Assembly: GCF_003952425.1 (NCBI RefSeq) | Contig: NZ_CP034449.1 | Span: 4,311,001 to 4,375,000, forward strand | Source of the DNA: Mesorhizobium sp. M2A.F.Ca.ET.046.03.2.1 | GTDB taxonomy: Bacteria > Pseudomonadota > Alphaproteobacteria > Rhizobiales > Rhizobiaceae | Direction: 5' to 3' | Length of the DNA: 64,000 nucleotides | In this document: positions 23,337 to 31,810 of the stretch, in pieces | Layout of the letters: each line of letters begins with the position of its first letter | Numbering within the stretch: position 1 is the first letter of the stretch | Translations under genes and position numbers: made by a program | The notes under the pieces: model-generated | What the model was told of the DNA's origin: nothing | What the model saw: only the letters and a program-made list of their open reading frames with translations | Database searches by the model: none

Positions 23337-24497
23337 CTACCGCATATTGCCCGTATGCCCTTGCGAGTAGCGCCCCGGCTGCGGCCATACGGTGAGCCCA
23401 TGCGGCTCTAGGCCGACGCGGATTTTCGTCACGGCGCCGCTCGTCGTGTCGATCATATACACGTCGCTGTCGAAGCGGCCGGAGAGCCATAGCTGCTTGC
23501 CGTCGGCGCTGACATTGCCCATGTCGGGGCTGCCGCCGCCGGGGATCGGCCATTGCGCGACCACGGCGCGGGTGGCGAAGTCGATCACCGTCACGCTGCC
23601 CGGACCCTTGGCCTTGCCCTGCTCCATTTTGTGCGAGCCGCGGTTCGAGACATAGAGCCGCTTGCCGTCGCGGCTGACGACGAAGCCGTGCGTGCCGATG
23701 CCGGTGGGGATGAAGCCGATTTCCTTGAAACTGTCGCCGTCGATCAGGAATACGCCGTCATTCATCATGTCGGCGACGTAAAAGACCTTGCCGTCGGGCG
23801 ACAGGCGGATGTCCTGCGGCATGCCCATCCTGGACAGGTCGAGATGGCCGAGCACCTTCTGGTTCTTCAGGTCGATCTTGGCCAGGCCGCCATCGCCATA
23901 TTCGCAGGTGAAGATCGCATAGGAGCCGTCGACCGAGAAATCGGCATGGTTGATGCCAAGGCAGGTCGGCGTCGGCAGGCTCGATTTCAGCGCCATGGTG
24001 TGCGGGTCGCGGAAATCGAGCTGCTGCAATGCCTCGTCGACGACGATGGCCGCGCTGCCGTCCGGCATGAAATAGAGGTTGTAGGGATCGTCGACCGGGA
24101 CCTGCTGGCCGGGCTTGGCGGTCATCGGGTCGATCGGCGTCAGGCTGCCGTTTTTGCCGGTGCCGTTGTTGGCAACCCACAGCGTCTTCAAATCCCAGGA
24201 CGGCACGACGTGCTGCGGCTTGCTGCCGACTTTGAAGCGGTCGACTTCCTTGAGCGTTACGCTGTCGATCACCGAGACGCTGTTGGAAGAGCGGTTGGGC
24301 ACATAAACGCGCGGCAGGGCGCCTGCCGTGGCGGGGCTCAGATGGCCGAGCGTGGTCTGGCTGTAGATGTTGATCGGGGGAGGCGGCGCATCGGAGCAAT
24401 CCTCCGGGCAGGTGTCGGCCGAGGCTCGATCCGGAAACATGGCGAGCGGGACAAGCGGCGCACAAAGGCGAGCGAAGCGCAGGACAGTATCGATCAT
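23337..24497 (-). CDS. Secreted YVTN-type beta-propeller protein
   Basis: A 386-residue periplasmic protein. The signal peptide ends near residue 27 (FPDRASA before DTCPEDC). The mature part is a seven-bladed YVTN/lactonase-like propeller, with blades such as RVYVPNRSSNSVSVID, GLAKIDLKNQKVLGHL, and KRLYVSNRGS. Two N-terminal cysteines (DTCPEDC) may form a disulfide. Such propellers bind ligands or proteins; enzymatic activity cannot be inferred. It precedes nothing on its strand for 490 bp and follows the acyltransferase and flippase genes, so it could be part of the same surface-polysaccharide unit. ATG 24497 is chosen because it begins the signal peptide. Confidence 0.85.
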   Translation of the reverse strand: MIDTVLRFARLCAPLVPLAMFPDRASADTCPEDCSDAPPPPINIYSQTTLGHLSPATAGALPRVYVPNRSSNSVSVIDSVTLKEVDRFKVGSKPQHVVPSWDLKTLWVANNGTGKNGSLTPIDPMTAKPGQQVPVDDPYNLYFMPDGSAAIVVDEALQQLDFRDPHTMALKSSLPTPTCLGINHADFSVDGSYAIFTCEYGDGGLAKIDLKNQKVLGHLDLSRMGMPQDIRLSPDGKVFYVADMMNDGVFLIDGDSFKEIGFIPTGIGTHGFVVSRDGKRLYVSNRGSHKMEQGKAKGPGSVTVIDFATRAVVAQWPIPGGGSPDMGNVSADGKQLWLSGRFDSDVYMIDTTSGAVTKIRVGLEPHGLTVWPQPGRYSQGHTGNMR

Positions 24498-24569
24498 TTG
24501 GAAGTGCTTTGTAGTGAAGGCCGGCCGGGCTCGGCCGCCGCAAGCCATAGCCGGTGTTTCGCCACCCAT

Positions 24570-25850
24570 CTAGCGCCTTTTCAACAGGCTCCGCATGCGG
24601 TTGCGCAGCAGGCGCGCCATGTTGCGGGTCTCGCGATAGAGGTGCAGTTGCGAGGCCGCCTGGCGGGCCAGCCGGTCGGCGTCCGGCGTCAGCCCGACCA
24701 CCAGCGTGCCCATCGGCTTGCGCTCGCTCCACAGGCGGCTCATCACCGGATGGTCCGGAACCGCGCAGGAATCGGTCATGACGATGTTGGGATCGTCGAG
24801 ATGCTGCTTGGTCACCTCGATCATCAGCAGCGTGCCCGGCGAATAGTCGGAGAGCGTCTCGTCATAGGCCGTCTTCCAGGTGTAGGCGACGCCGGCCTCG
24901 ACGAAGACAACCAGGCAGCCGATGGCGCGGCCATCGAGCGTCAAGAGATGGATGCGGCACATGTCCTGCTCGGCCAGCCGGTGCACGGCCTCGCGGGCGA
25001 AGGCGGCGCGGTAGCGGTCGATCGCCATGGCGGTGCGCTCGCGGCCCTTCCAGCCGGCGGCCTCCAGCGTCAGGAAGCTTTCGATGGCATGGCGGATCTC
25101 GTCCGGCCCGCGCGCCACGATGTGCTCGAGCTTGCCGAGGTCGGCAAGGCGCCGCTTCAGCCGGCGAAATTCGCGATAGTGATGCGAACGCAGCGACGCC
25201 TTGAGGTAGTCCTCGCCGTCGGCGTCGCTTTCAAGCACCGGGCGCTCGACCCTGCCGGTGGTCACCAGGGTCAGGCCGCGGCTGTCGGCGAAGGAGGTCA
25301 GCAGGCTCGCCACCGGGCCGTCAAGGCGCATGTCGGGCAGCACGAAGACTTTTGGCAGCTTGAGATGCGGCCGCGACAGCATCGAGAAGAAATCCTCGAT
25401 GACGCCGATCGGATCGTCGCGGTCGACCAGCGGCGTGCCGAGCGGGCCGAACGGGCTTGACCACGTGCGCATCACCGGGACGCCGAGCGGCATCGCCGGC
25501 CGCTCGACCGAGAAGGGCACCAGAAGGCGCAACCGGTCGCGGTATTCGTCGCCGTCGCGGATGACGGCCAGCCGCACCTCGCGGTCCTCCAGCCGGGGCA
25601 TCGCCGGGGCCAGGAAGCGCGGGTTGAAGAAGACATTAGGCTCGACCGTGCGGGCGCTGAGATAGTCGAGTTCCTCGACAAGGTCGAAGCCGGCCGAGGC
25701 CGGGTAGATGGCGAGCTTGCGTTCCGGCCTGTTGCTGGCGAAGAGCTCGATATGGGCAGGGTCGACCTCGCGCGCCAGGCCGGCAAGGTTGGAGACCATG
25801 GCGCCGGCGGGGCCGCCGCTGGTCTCTTCGAGCAACGGGACGGCGGCCAT
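24570..25850 (-). CDS. CelD/FemAB-like GNAT acyltransferase
   Basis: A 426-residue cytoplasmic protein. The second half (about 215-400) is the Acetyltransf_6/FemAB-like fold, with SHHYREFRRLKRRLADLG, LEAAGWKGRE and YSPGTLLMIEV as characteristic segments. Relatives modify sugars or lipid-linked glycans during exopolysaccharide or cellulose assembly (CelD/BcsL-like). The start ATG overlaps the flippase stop (TGATG), so the two proteins are made together, supporting a joint role in surface glycan export. The acyl donor and acceptor are unknown. Confidence 0.82.
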   Translation of the reverse strand: MAAVPLLEETSGGPAGAMVSNLAGLAREVDPAHIELFASNRPERKLAIYPASAGFDLVEELDYLSARTVEPNVFFNPRFLAPAMPRLEDREVRLAVIRDGDEYRDRLRLLVPFSVERPAMPLGVPVMRTWSSPFGPLGTPLVDRDDPIGVIEDFFSMLSRPHLKLPKVFVLPDMRLDGPVASLLTSFADSRGLTLVTTGRVERPVLESDADGEDYLKASLRSHHYREFRRLKRRLADLGKLEHIVARGPDEIRHAIESFLTLEAAGWKGRERTAMAIDRYRAAFAREAVHRLAEQDMCRIHLLTLDGRAIGCLVVFVEAGVAYTWKTAYDETLSDYSPGTLLMIEVTKQHLDDPNIVMTDSCAVPDHPVMSRLWSERKPMGTLVVGLTPDADRLARQAASQLHLYRETRNMARLLRNRMRSLLKRR

Positions 25851-27253
25851 CAGGCAATTTCCTTCTTTGCAGGCACGAAGATCGCCATCACGATGCCGAG
25901 CTTGCGCCAGACGGTGAAGGAGAGCGCGCCGGCCTCGAACACCATGGCGAGGCTTGTGGCCATCGCCGCGCCCCAGAGGCCGAATAGCGGGATCAGCAGC
26001 ACGTTGAGGCCGATGTTGAGGGCGAGCGTCATGGCATAGACGGCGGCGCAGATGTTCTGGTTGCCGCTCATGGTGAGCAGGCTTTCGCAGGGGCCGACGG
26101 CGGCGCGCGCCACGACGCCCAGCACAAGCAGGAAGAGCAGCGGATAGCCGGCGGTGAATTCGGGACCGAACAGCACCAGCATCGGCTCGCCCAGCGCCAG
26201 CACCAGCAGCGCCATCAAAAGCGAGGGCCAGAAAGTCCAGGACACGGTCTCGCGGGCGAAGGCGGCAAGCCTGTCCGGCTCGCCATGGGTGAATTGCGCA
26301 TAGCGCTGGGCAACACCGGCCTTGACCGCGAAATAGACGAAATGCACCAGCGCCAGCGTCTTCACGGTCGCGAAATAGACGGCGACATCGTTGGGCGGGA
26401 GGTAGGCGCCCACCATCAGCACGTCGGCATTGGTGAGCAGGAAGAAGAAGCCCTCGACCAGGAAGATCGGCAGCGAGACAAGGATCCATTGCCCGAAATG
26501 CACCGTCATCGGCCCGGGCGGGACTTTCTTGTCCATGCGAGAGGTGACGGCCATCAGCTGGCCGAGCGTCGTGACATAAGTGGCGGCGATCGAGGCGAAG
26601 ATCGCGGTCTTGGCGTCCGGCACATAATGCAGGCCAAGCATCAGCGCCATGAAAGCCAGGATCAGCACCGGCCGCACCAGATAGGTGGGCGAGAGCGCCA
26701 GCAGCGCCCAGGAATTGGCGCGCGCCAGCCCTTGCAGGAGGTCGCCGAGCGCGATCATCGGCAGGCAGATGACGCCGAGGATGAATGGGATGACGTAGTA
26801 GTTCTCGATCCAGTCCGAGGCGAGCCACACGCCAAGCGCGCCGAGACCGGCGATCAGCGTCGAGGCGACGAGCACGAACAGGCGGCTGGCAAGCACGATG
26901 CCGCGCAGCTCGGCCAGCATGCCGCGCTCGCGATACTCCGGAATGAAACGGATGACGGAGGTGTGGAAGCCAAGGCAGGCGAGATTGCCGACGATGACCA
27001 TCGTCACCCAGACCAGCACCGAGATGCCGTATTCGAATGACCCCATCCAGCGCGCCATCAGCACCTGGCTGACAAAGGCGATCGAGGCGCTGATGATGCG
27101 GATGGAAAAGGCGATCAGCGACATGCGCCCGGCTTCGCCGCGCGCATCGGCGGTGAAGAGGATGGCATCGATGCGGCCAAGCAGCGGCCGCATGCGCAGC
27201 GCCCAGCGCTGCGGCAAGAACCGCCCGGCAGTCGTTGCCGCGGAAAAGCGCAC
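25850..27253 (-). CDS. Polysaccharide flippase, Wzx/MATE-like (MVF superfamily)
   Basis: A 467-residue integral membrane protein with about twelve to fourteen helices. It shows the O-antigen/exopolysaccharide translocase pattern, e.g. the C-terminal DPEY-like segment GPEFTAGYPLLFLLVLGVVARAAVGPCESLLTMSGNQN and the paired helices NIGLNVLLIPLFGLWGAAMATSLAMV. It would flip lipid-linked oligosaccharides to the periplasm. The start is GTG 27253, supported by a GGAGAG site 6 bp before it; ATGs at 27193 and 27124 are alternatives without ribosome sites. It is coupled to the downstream acyltransferase gene. Confidence 0.87.
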   Translation of the reverse strand: MRFSAATTAGRFLPQRWALRMRPLLGRIDAILFTADARGEAGRMSLIAFSIRIISASIAFVSQVLMARWMGSFEYGISVLVWVTMVIVGNLACLGFHTSVIRFIPEYRERGMLAELRGIVLASRLFVLVASTLIAGLGALGVWLASDWIENYYVIPFILGVICLPMIALGDLLQGLARANSWALLALSPTYLVRPVLILAFMALMLGLHYVPDAKTAIFASIAATYVTTLGQLMAVTSRMDKKVPPGPMTVHFGQWILVSLPIFLVEGFFFLLTNADVLMVGAYLPPNDVAVYFATVKTLALVHFVYFAVKAGVAQRYAQFTHGEPDRLAAFARETVSWTFWPSLLMALLVLALGEPMLVLFGPEFTAGYPLLFLLVLGVVARAAVGPCESLLTMSGNQNICAAVYAMTLALNIGLNVLLIPLFGLWGAAMATSLAMVFEAGALSFTVWRKLGIVMAIFVPAKKEIA

Positions 27254-27329
27254 CCAAAACTCTCCGTTTTCCGCCTTTTTCCAGCGTTCGGGTCTATCCG
27301 AAACACCTTAAGAAAGGGTGGGTGGAGAG

Positions 27330-27400
27330 CTTCCTTCTCCCCGTCACTATAGGGGGAGGTGAGGAGTGGTCCGCGCAGCGGACGAAAAGCCAATTGCTTG
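27330..27400. repeat. Rhizobial mosaic repeat, degenerate copy
   Basis: CTTCCTTCTCCCCGTCACTA followed by TAGGGGGAGGTGAGGAG resembles the CCTTCTCCCCGT...ACGGGGAGAAGG block of the two copies at 27561-27616 and 32138-32195, but with several changes. It shares the intergenic space upstream of the flippase gene. Confidence 0.6.
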
Positions 27401-27560
27401 GCTTTTCGAATGACGAACGCCTGCAGGCGGATAAGGGGCAGCGCCGGCCACGGAAATTGGGATGAATGACGTGTCGAAGAGGTTCTTTGCGGAAGAGTTC
27501 CGAAACATAGTGATCATCTCCTGTCAGATAAGAGGGACGGCCAATCGCAATCGTTGGCGC

Positions 27561-27616
27561 CGCCCCTCATCCGGCCCTTCGGGCCACCTTCTCCCCGTGA
27601 AACGGGGAGAAGGAAG
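27561..27616. repeat. Rhizobial mosaic repeat (RIME-like)
   Basis: It contains CCCTCATCCGGCCCTTCGGG with an internal GGCCCTTCGGGCC hairpin, then CCTTCTCCCCGTG-AAA-CGGGGAGAAGG, a second hairpin. The same two-hairpin order recurs at 32138-32195. This pattern is common between genes in Rhizobium, Agrobacterium and Mesorhizobium. It lies immediately after the stop of the secreted-protein gene and may act as its terminator. Confidence 0.75.
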
Positions 27617-27624
27617 AGGCGCTC

Positions 27625-28131
27625 TTACATCCCCTTCATCGCATCGCACGAGACGCTCGGGTTCATGTCGGCGAAGGCGCCGGTCGGGTTCTGCTTCCAG
27701 GCCCAGACATGCAGCTCGTAGAACGGGCCGAGGCCGTAGCGGTTGGGCGCGGTGTTGAAGTTGAACAGATGGCCTTCGAGCGATGCCGGGCCTTTCGACG
27801 TGATGTATTCGACGGCGATCAGCCTCAGCGTGCCGTCGGCCATCGGCTCGTACATGACGGCTTCCGGCTTGGCGACGTCGACGGCATCGTCCTTCAGATA
27901 GGCGGCGTTGACGTAGTGGATGCCCATGGCGCCGCCGGTGAGGCCGCTGGCGCAGGGGATCGGCGCATAGCCTTCGGCCTTCGCCACCGCGACGTCCTCG
28001 AAGCGGCTGTCGAGCGCCCGCACCTTGTCGGCCAGCGGGTTGACGGTTTCGGCCATGGCGGCGCCCGCCATCAGCAGGGTGATCGCGGCAGAGGCGCCGA
28101 CAAGGCACCTGGTCCAATTGCGAATGGTCAT
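27625..28131 (-). CDS. Small secreted protein of unknown function
   Basis: A 168-residue protein with a signal peptide (MTIRNWTRCLVGASAAITLLM, cut after AAMA near residue 27). The mature region has a conserved-looking core, GIHYVNAAYLKDD, PEAVMYEP, EGHLFNF, NRYGLGPFYELHVWAWKQNPTGAFADMNPSVSC, and two cysteines (CASGL and SVSC) that could bridge in the periplasm. I recognise the style of a small family of secreted proteins often found with DUF4242 and LAL regulators but cannot name a function. The start is ATG 28131. It lies on the same strand as the next two small genes, all facing away from the regulator at 29102. Confidence 0.75.
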   Translation of the reverse strand: MTIRNWTRCLVGASAAITLLMAGAAMAETVNPLADKVRALDSRFEDVAVAKAEGYAPIPCASGLTGGAMGIHYVNAAYLKDDAVDVAKPEAVMYEPMADGTLRLIAVEYITSKGPASLEGHLFNFNTAPNRYGLGPFYELHVWAWKQNPTGAFADMNPSVSCDAMKGM

Positions 28132-28246
28132 TTCATGTCTCCATGCGGTTGAGGCGCGCAACGGTGGGCCGGCCCGCCAAGGCCAACTCCGGGCGCCGGC
28201 GAAGCTTGTCGTTAAAAGGATGGATACTGATCCCTACGAGGCGGGA

Positions 28247-28396
28247 TCAGCGGTGATGCCACCAATATTCCCAGTATTCGCGCGGCATCTCCCGCTCATC
28301 GAGGCCGATGTCGCGTCTCAGGTAATCGTCCTGAGGCGGCAGAAGGCGGCGCCGGTTTCGCAACGGCGAAAGCAGCGCCGACAAGGCCCGTCGCAT
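28247..28396 (-). CDS. DUF1127-like small arginine-rich protein
   Basis: A 49-residue protein, MRRALSALLSPLRNRRRLLPP then DDYLRRDIGLDEREMPREYWEYWWHHR. The segment LRRDIGLDE is the core of DUF1127, small basic proteins common in alphaproteobacteria; some relatives bind RNA and affect phosphate or stress responses. The C-terminus, rich in W, Y and H, is unusual. The start is uncertain: the frame stays open upstream into the DUF4242 gene, with an ATG at 28570. Confidence 0.6.
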   Translation of the reverse strand: MRRALSALLSPLRNRRRLLPPQDDYLRRDIGLDEREMPREYWEYWWHHR

Positions 28397-28508
28397 GAAG
28401 CCGCGCCGTGGCGGGAGGTAATCCGCCGCGGCGGGTACACTCTCGCTGTCCGGCACGGCGTCAGGTCCGCCGGCGACGGGTATGGTCTGCCCGACACGGT
28501 CTTCCCCG

Positions 28509-28781
28509 TCAGCGATAAAAGTAGGGGTCGAGGACCCGCACCTCCGTGATCTTATCGACAGGAAGCGCATTCTTTTGCGCGGTGCTGCGGATCGCCTCCG
28601 GCGAGGGCGCGTCGTAGATGCAGAAGCTCTTGCCCTTGTCGGGCGAGACGAAGGATTGCACCCAGGTGACGCCTTTCTCGGCGTTGCGGGCGATGACGCC
28701 GCCCATCGCGGTGGCGCCGGCATCGTTCATCGGCACATGCAGGCCCTCCGGGAAGGTGCGTTCAACGAGATAACGTGGCAC
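28509..28781 (-). CDS. DUF4242 small protein (SCO4226-like)
   Basis: A 90-residue protein, starting VPRYLVERTFPEGLHVPM, with VIARNAEKGVTWVQSFVSPDKGKSFCIYDAPSPEAIR and VDKITEVRVL. This matches DUF4242, a ferredoxin-like fold whose Streptomyces member SCO4226 binds nickel. The family role is not known. The GTG at 28781 has an AAGGAAAG ribosome site. It is divergent from the LAL regulator at 29102, which is the obvious candidate to control it. Confidence 0.82.
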   Translation of the reverse strand: MPRYLVERTFPEGLHVPMNDAGATAMGGVIARNAEKGVTWVQSFVSPDKGKSFCIYDAPSPEAIRSTAQKNALPVDKITEVRVLDPYFYR

Positions 28782-28821
28782 GATCGTCTTTCCTTTCGTG
28801 ATTGGATTGCAAGTTTCCACG

Positions 28822-28886
28822 CAATTCCGGACGGAAGGCCACGGCGAAGTCGCCGAGCCAACCGCTACGCAGTTTTCCCGGAATTG
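28822..28886. repeat. Palindromic repeat, family B copy 2
   Basis: CAATTCCGGACGGAAGGCC...ACGGCGAAGTCG...ACCGCTACGC...TTTTCCCGGAATTG. It matches the reverse complement of 62311-62375 over its full 65 bp with few changes. It occupies the divergent intergenic region between the DUF4242 and LAL regulator genes. Confidence 0.8.
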
Positions 28887-29012
28887 CTCCGTGCTCGTTT
28901 CGAGCAAGGCGGATACCACCATTTCGGGAAAGGCCATGCATCGGAGCCATTCCCCATATTGCCCGGGACGATTCCCTATCTTTGGGACGTTTTATGTGGA
29001 AGATGGCACTTG

Positions 29013-29032
29013 AATGTGTGGAAAGTCACATT
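29013..29032. promoter_or_regulatory. Inverted repeat upstream of the LAL regulator
   Basis: AATGTG-N8-CACATT lies 70 bp before the regulator start and in the shared upstream region of the divergent DUF4242 gene. It is a plausible operator for the LuxR-type regulator or another factor; no matching known consensus is claimed. Confidence 0.45.
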
Positions 29033-29101
29033 TTAGGACTGTCTCCCACGCTATCGCGGCGGCGATCCGCCACGATGGAATTTCAATTTCGCGAGAGAGC
29101 G

Positions 29102-31690
29102 ATGATGCTTCTGGAACGGCAGCCGCAGCTGCAGCAGATGGATGCCCTGTTGGCGGACGCAATCGGGGGCCGCGGCCGCATCGTGGTCGTCTTGGGCGAG
29201 GCCGGCGCCGGCAAGACGGCGCTGGTCGAGGCGTTCGCGAGCCGGCTGGATGATGGCCTGACAATGCTTCGCAGCGCCTGCGAGGACCTCTCCATTCCCG
29301 ATCCGCTGGGGCCTCTTCACGATCTGGCCCGCGACGCGCATTGGGAACTGCCGCGGGTGCTCGACGACCGCCAGGTGCAGCGGCTGCCCTTGTTTTCCGA
29401 GGCGCTCGACGTCTTCGAGGCGAAAGGCCCGTGCCTGCTCGTCATCGAAGACCTGCACTGGGCGGACGACGCGACGCTCGATTTCGTGCGCTTCCTCGGC
29501 CGGCGCATCGCCAACACCCACATCCTGCTTCTGATCACGGCGCGGACCGACCGCAGCGAAGGACAGATGCGCGTGCGCCGGGCGCTCGGCGAGATCCCGG
29601 CCGGCAATGTCGTGCGTATCGACGTGCCGCTGCTCAGCGAAAGCGCCGTGCTGTCGCTGGCCGCAACCGCCGAGCGCGACGGCGAGGCGATCTACCGGGC
29701 AAGCGCCGGTAACGCCTTCTTCGTCACCGAGCTGCTCGCCGCCGAAGGCGATGGCGCCTTGCCGGCAAGCGTGCGCGACGCCGTGCTGGCGCGCGCCGAA
29801 AAACTGTCGCCGGGCGCGCGCTCGATGCTCGACGCCGTCTCGGTGTTTCCGCGCCGCGCCGACGCCTGGGCGCTGAGCGGCCTTTGCGGGATTGCCGCCG
29901 CCGGCCAGCTCGCCGAATGCGTCGCCAACGGCCTGCTCGAGGATTTCGGCGACGGCTATGCCTTCCGGCACGAGATCGCCCGCACGGCCATCGAGATGGC
30001 GCTGACGCCAAGCAAACGGCGCGAATACAATGAACGCGCCCTGGCAGCCTTGCGCGAAAACCCGCAAGTGGCCACTGCCAGGTTGGTGCATCATGCCGTG
30101 GAAGCGCAGAACCTGGAGGTGGTGCGCGAGCTCGCGCCGGCGGCGGCGCGCGAGGCTTCGCGGGTCGGCGCGCATCGCGACGCGGTGGGCTATTACGAGG
30201 TTGCCCTGCGCTATGCGGATATGCTGCCGGTCGACAAGCGAGCCGAGCTCTATGAGGGCCATGCTTTCGAGTGCCACCTGATCGGCCGCGTCGAGGCGGC
30301 GATGGAAGCGCAGGGCCAGGCGCGCCAGTTGCGCCAGGCGCAGGGCGATCGGGTCAAGGAGGGCGACGGTCTACGCTGCCTGTCGCGCTTTGCCTACCTG
30401 CTCGGCGATCGCGAGGCCGCGGACCGGTTCGGAGCGCAGGCCGTGGAGCTTCTGGAGACAGCGCCTGACGGCCCTGAACTCGCCATGGCTTATTCCAACC
30501 TCTCGCAGCTGGCGATGCTCGCCGAACGGCTCGAGGACACGCTCATGCTCGGCGGCAAGGCCGTGGAGCTGGCGGAGCGGCTCAACCGGCCGGATATTCT
30601 GTGTCATGCGCTGAACAATGTCGGCGCCGCCGGGCAATGGCTGGACTTCGCCAAGGGGCGGCGCGATCTCGCCCGCAGCCTGGGAATCGCATTGTCGGGA
30701 AACTTCCAGGAACATGCGGCGCGCGCCTTCACCAACTGCGCCTGCGTCGAGATGAACAGGCTCAACTTCAAGGAGGCGTCCTCGTTGCTGGAGCGCGGCA
30801 TCGGCTACTGCGTCGAGAACGATCTCGCGACATGGCGCGACTACATGCGCGGCGTGCAGGCGCAGCTGCTGCTGAGGCTCGGCCTCTGGGACGACGCCGC
30901 GGCGGTGGCGCATGAGGTTGTCGATGATGAAGCAACGACGCCGTTGGTACGCTATCCATCGCTCGTCGCGCTGGCACGCTTGCGCATCCGCCGCGGCGAC
31001 CCGTCGGCTGAGCCGATCGTGGAAGAGATGAGGCAGTTCCTGGACAAGGGCATGGAACTGCAACGGCTTGTGCCTTTTGCCGAGGTGATGGCCGAGCTGG
31101 CGTGGCTGGGCGAGGGCGACAGGGATGAAGCGCTGCATCTGATCGCCCTTGCCGAAGGCCTCGCGCCGACGCGGGCGGTGTTCGGCGGGCTGGCGGCCTG
31201 GCGGCGGCTTTTGTTGCCGGAATGCGATCCCGGCGAGACCGACAGCATGGCCGAGCCGCATCGCCTGCAATTGATCGGCGACTGGCGCGCCGCCGCTGCG
31301 CTTTGGGCGAGGATGGGCGCCCCTTTCGAACGGGCGCTCGCCTTGCTGCAGGGCGACGAGGCCGCGCAGCGTGAAGCGCTGGATATTTTCGAGGCGCTCG
31401 GCGCAAGACCAGTAGCGCAGCATGTGCGCGGCCTGCTGCGGCAGAGCGGCGTGGGCCGTATTGCCAGAGGTCCAAGGCAGGCGACGCGCGCCAACCAGGC
31501 CGGCCTTACGCAGCGCCAGATGGAGGTCCTGCAGTTGATCGAACGAGGCTTCTCCAACAAGAAGATCGCCGCGCATATGGCGATCTCGCCGAAGACGGTC
31601 GATCACCACGTTTCGGCGGTGCTCGGGAAACTGGAAGCCGTCTCGCGCGGCGAAGCAGCGGCCGCGGCGCGCGCGTCGGGGCTGGTGTAA
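29102..31690 (+). CDS. Large ATP-binding LuxR-type (LAL) transcriptional regulator
   Basis: An 862-residue STAND-type regulator. Walker A GEAGAGKT is at residues 32-39 and Walker B (LLVIEDLHWADD) near 110-121. The middle 450 residues are helical TPR/MalT-like repeats (e.g. LAMAYSNLSQLAMLAERLED). The last 60 residues form the LuxR helix-turn-helix: LTQRQMEVLQLIERGFSNKKIAAHM and SPKTVDHHVSAVL. Such proteins sense a ligand with the repeats and hydrolyse ATP to switch. The start is ATG 29102 (GAGAGAG just before it); ATG 29075 is in frame. It is divergent from DUF4242/DUF1127/secreted-protein genes, its likely targets. Confidence 0.88.
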   Translation: MMLLERQPQLQQMDALLADAIGGRGRIVVVLGEAGAGKTALVEAFASRLDDGLTMLRSACEDLSIPDPLGPLHDLARDAHWELPRVLDDRQVQRLPLFSEALDVFEAKGPCLLVIEDLHWADDATLDFVRFLGRRIANTHILLLITARTDRSEGQMRVRRALGEIPAGNVVRIDVPLLSESAVLSLAATAERDGEAIYRASAGNAFFVTELLAAEGDGALPASVRDAVLARAEKLSPGARSMLDAVSVFPRRADAWALSGLCGIAAAGQLAECVANGLLEDFGDGYAFRHEIARTAIEMALTPSKRREYNERALAALRENPQVATARLVHHAVEAQNLEVVRELAPAAAREASRVGAHRDAVGYYEVALRYADMLPVDKRAELYEGHAFECHLIGRVEAAMEAQGQARQLRQAQGDRVKEGDGLRCLSRFAYLLGDREAADRFGAQAVELLETAPDGPELAMAYSNLSQLAMLAERLEDTLMLGGKAVELAERLNRPDILCHALNNVGAAGQWLDFAKGRRDLARSLGIALSGNFQEHAARAFTNCACVEMNRLNFKEASSLLERGIGYCVENDLATWRDYMRGVQAQLLLRLGLWDDAAAVAHEVVDDEATTPLVRYPSLVALARLRIRRGDPSAEPIVEEMRQFLDKGMELQRLVPFAEVMAELAWLGEGDRDEALHLIALAEGLAPTRAVFGGLAAWRRLLLPECDPGETDSMAEPHRLQLIGDWRAAAALWARMGAPFERALALLQGDEAAQREALDIFEALGARPVAQHVRGLLRQSGVGRIARGPRQATRANQAGLTQRQMEVLQLIERGFSNKKIAAHMAISPKTVDHHVSAVLGKLEAVSRGEAAAAARASGLV

Positions 31691-31810
31691 GGTTGGTGCG
31701 TTCCCCGACACAAGGATTTTGAAAAGTTGCCGTTTGTCTTGGTGCAAGATTCTCCGTTCATTTCCGTGAAATCAGCGCAACGCCGGAGATTGGTTGAAGC
31801 CGCCCCAACC

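Noticed and set aside
24570..27257. An 895-codon frame that would fuse the flippase and acyltransferase
   Set aside because: Only the last 426 codons make a recognisable protein; the flippase is clear in another frame ending at 25850. The two genes overlap by one base.
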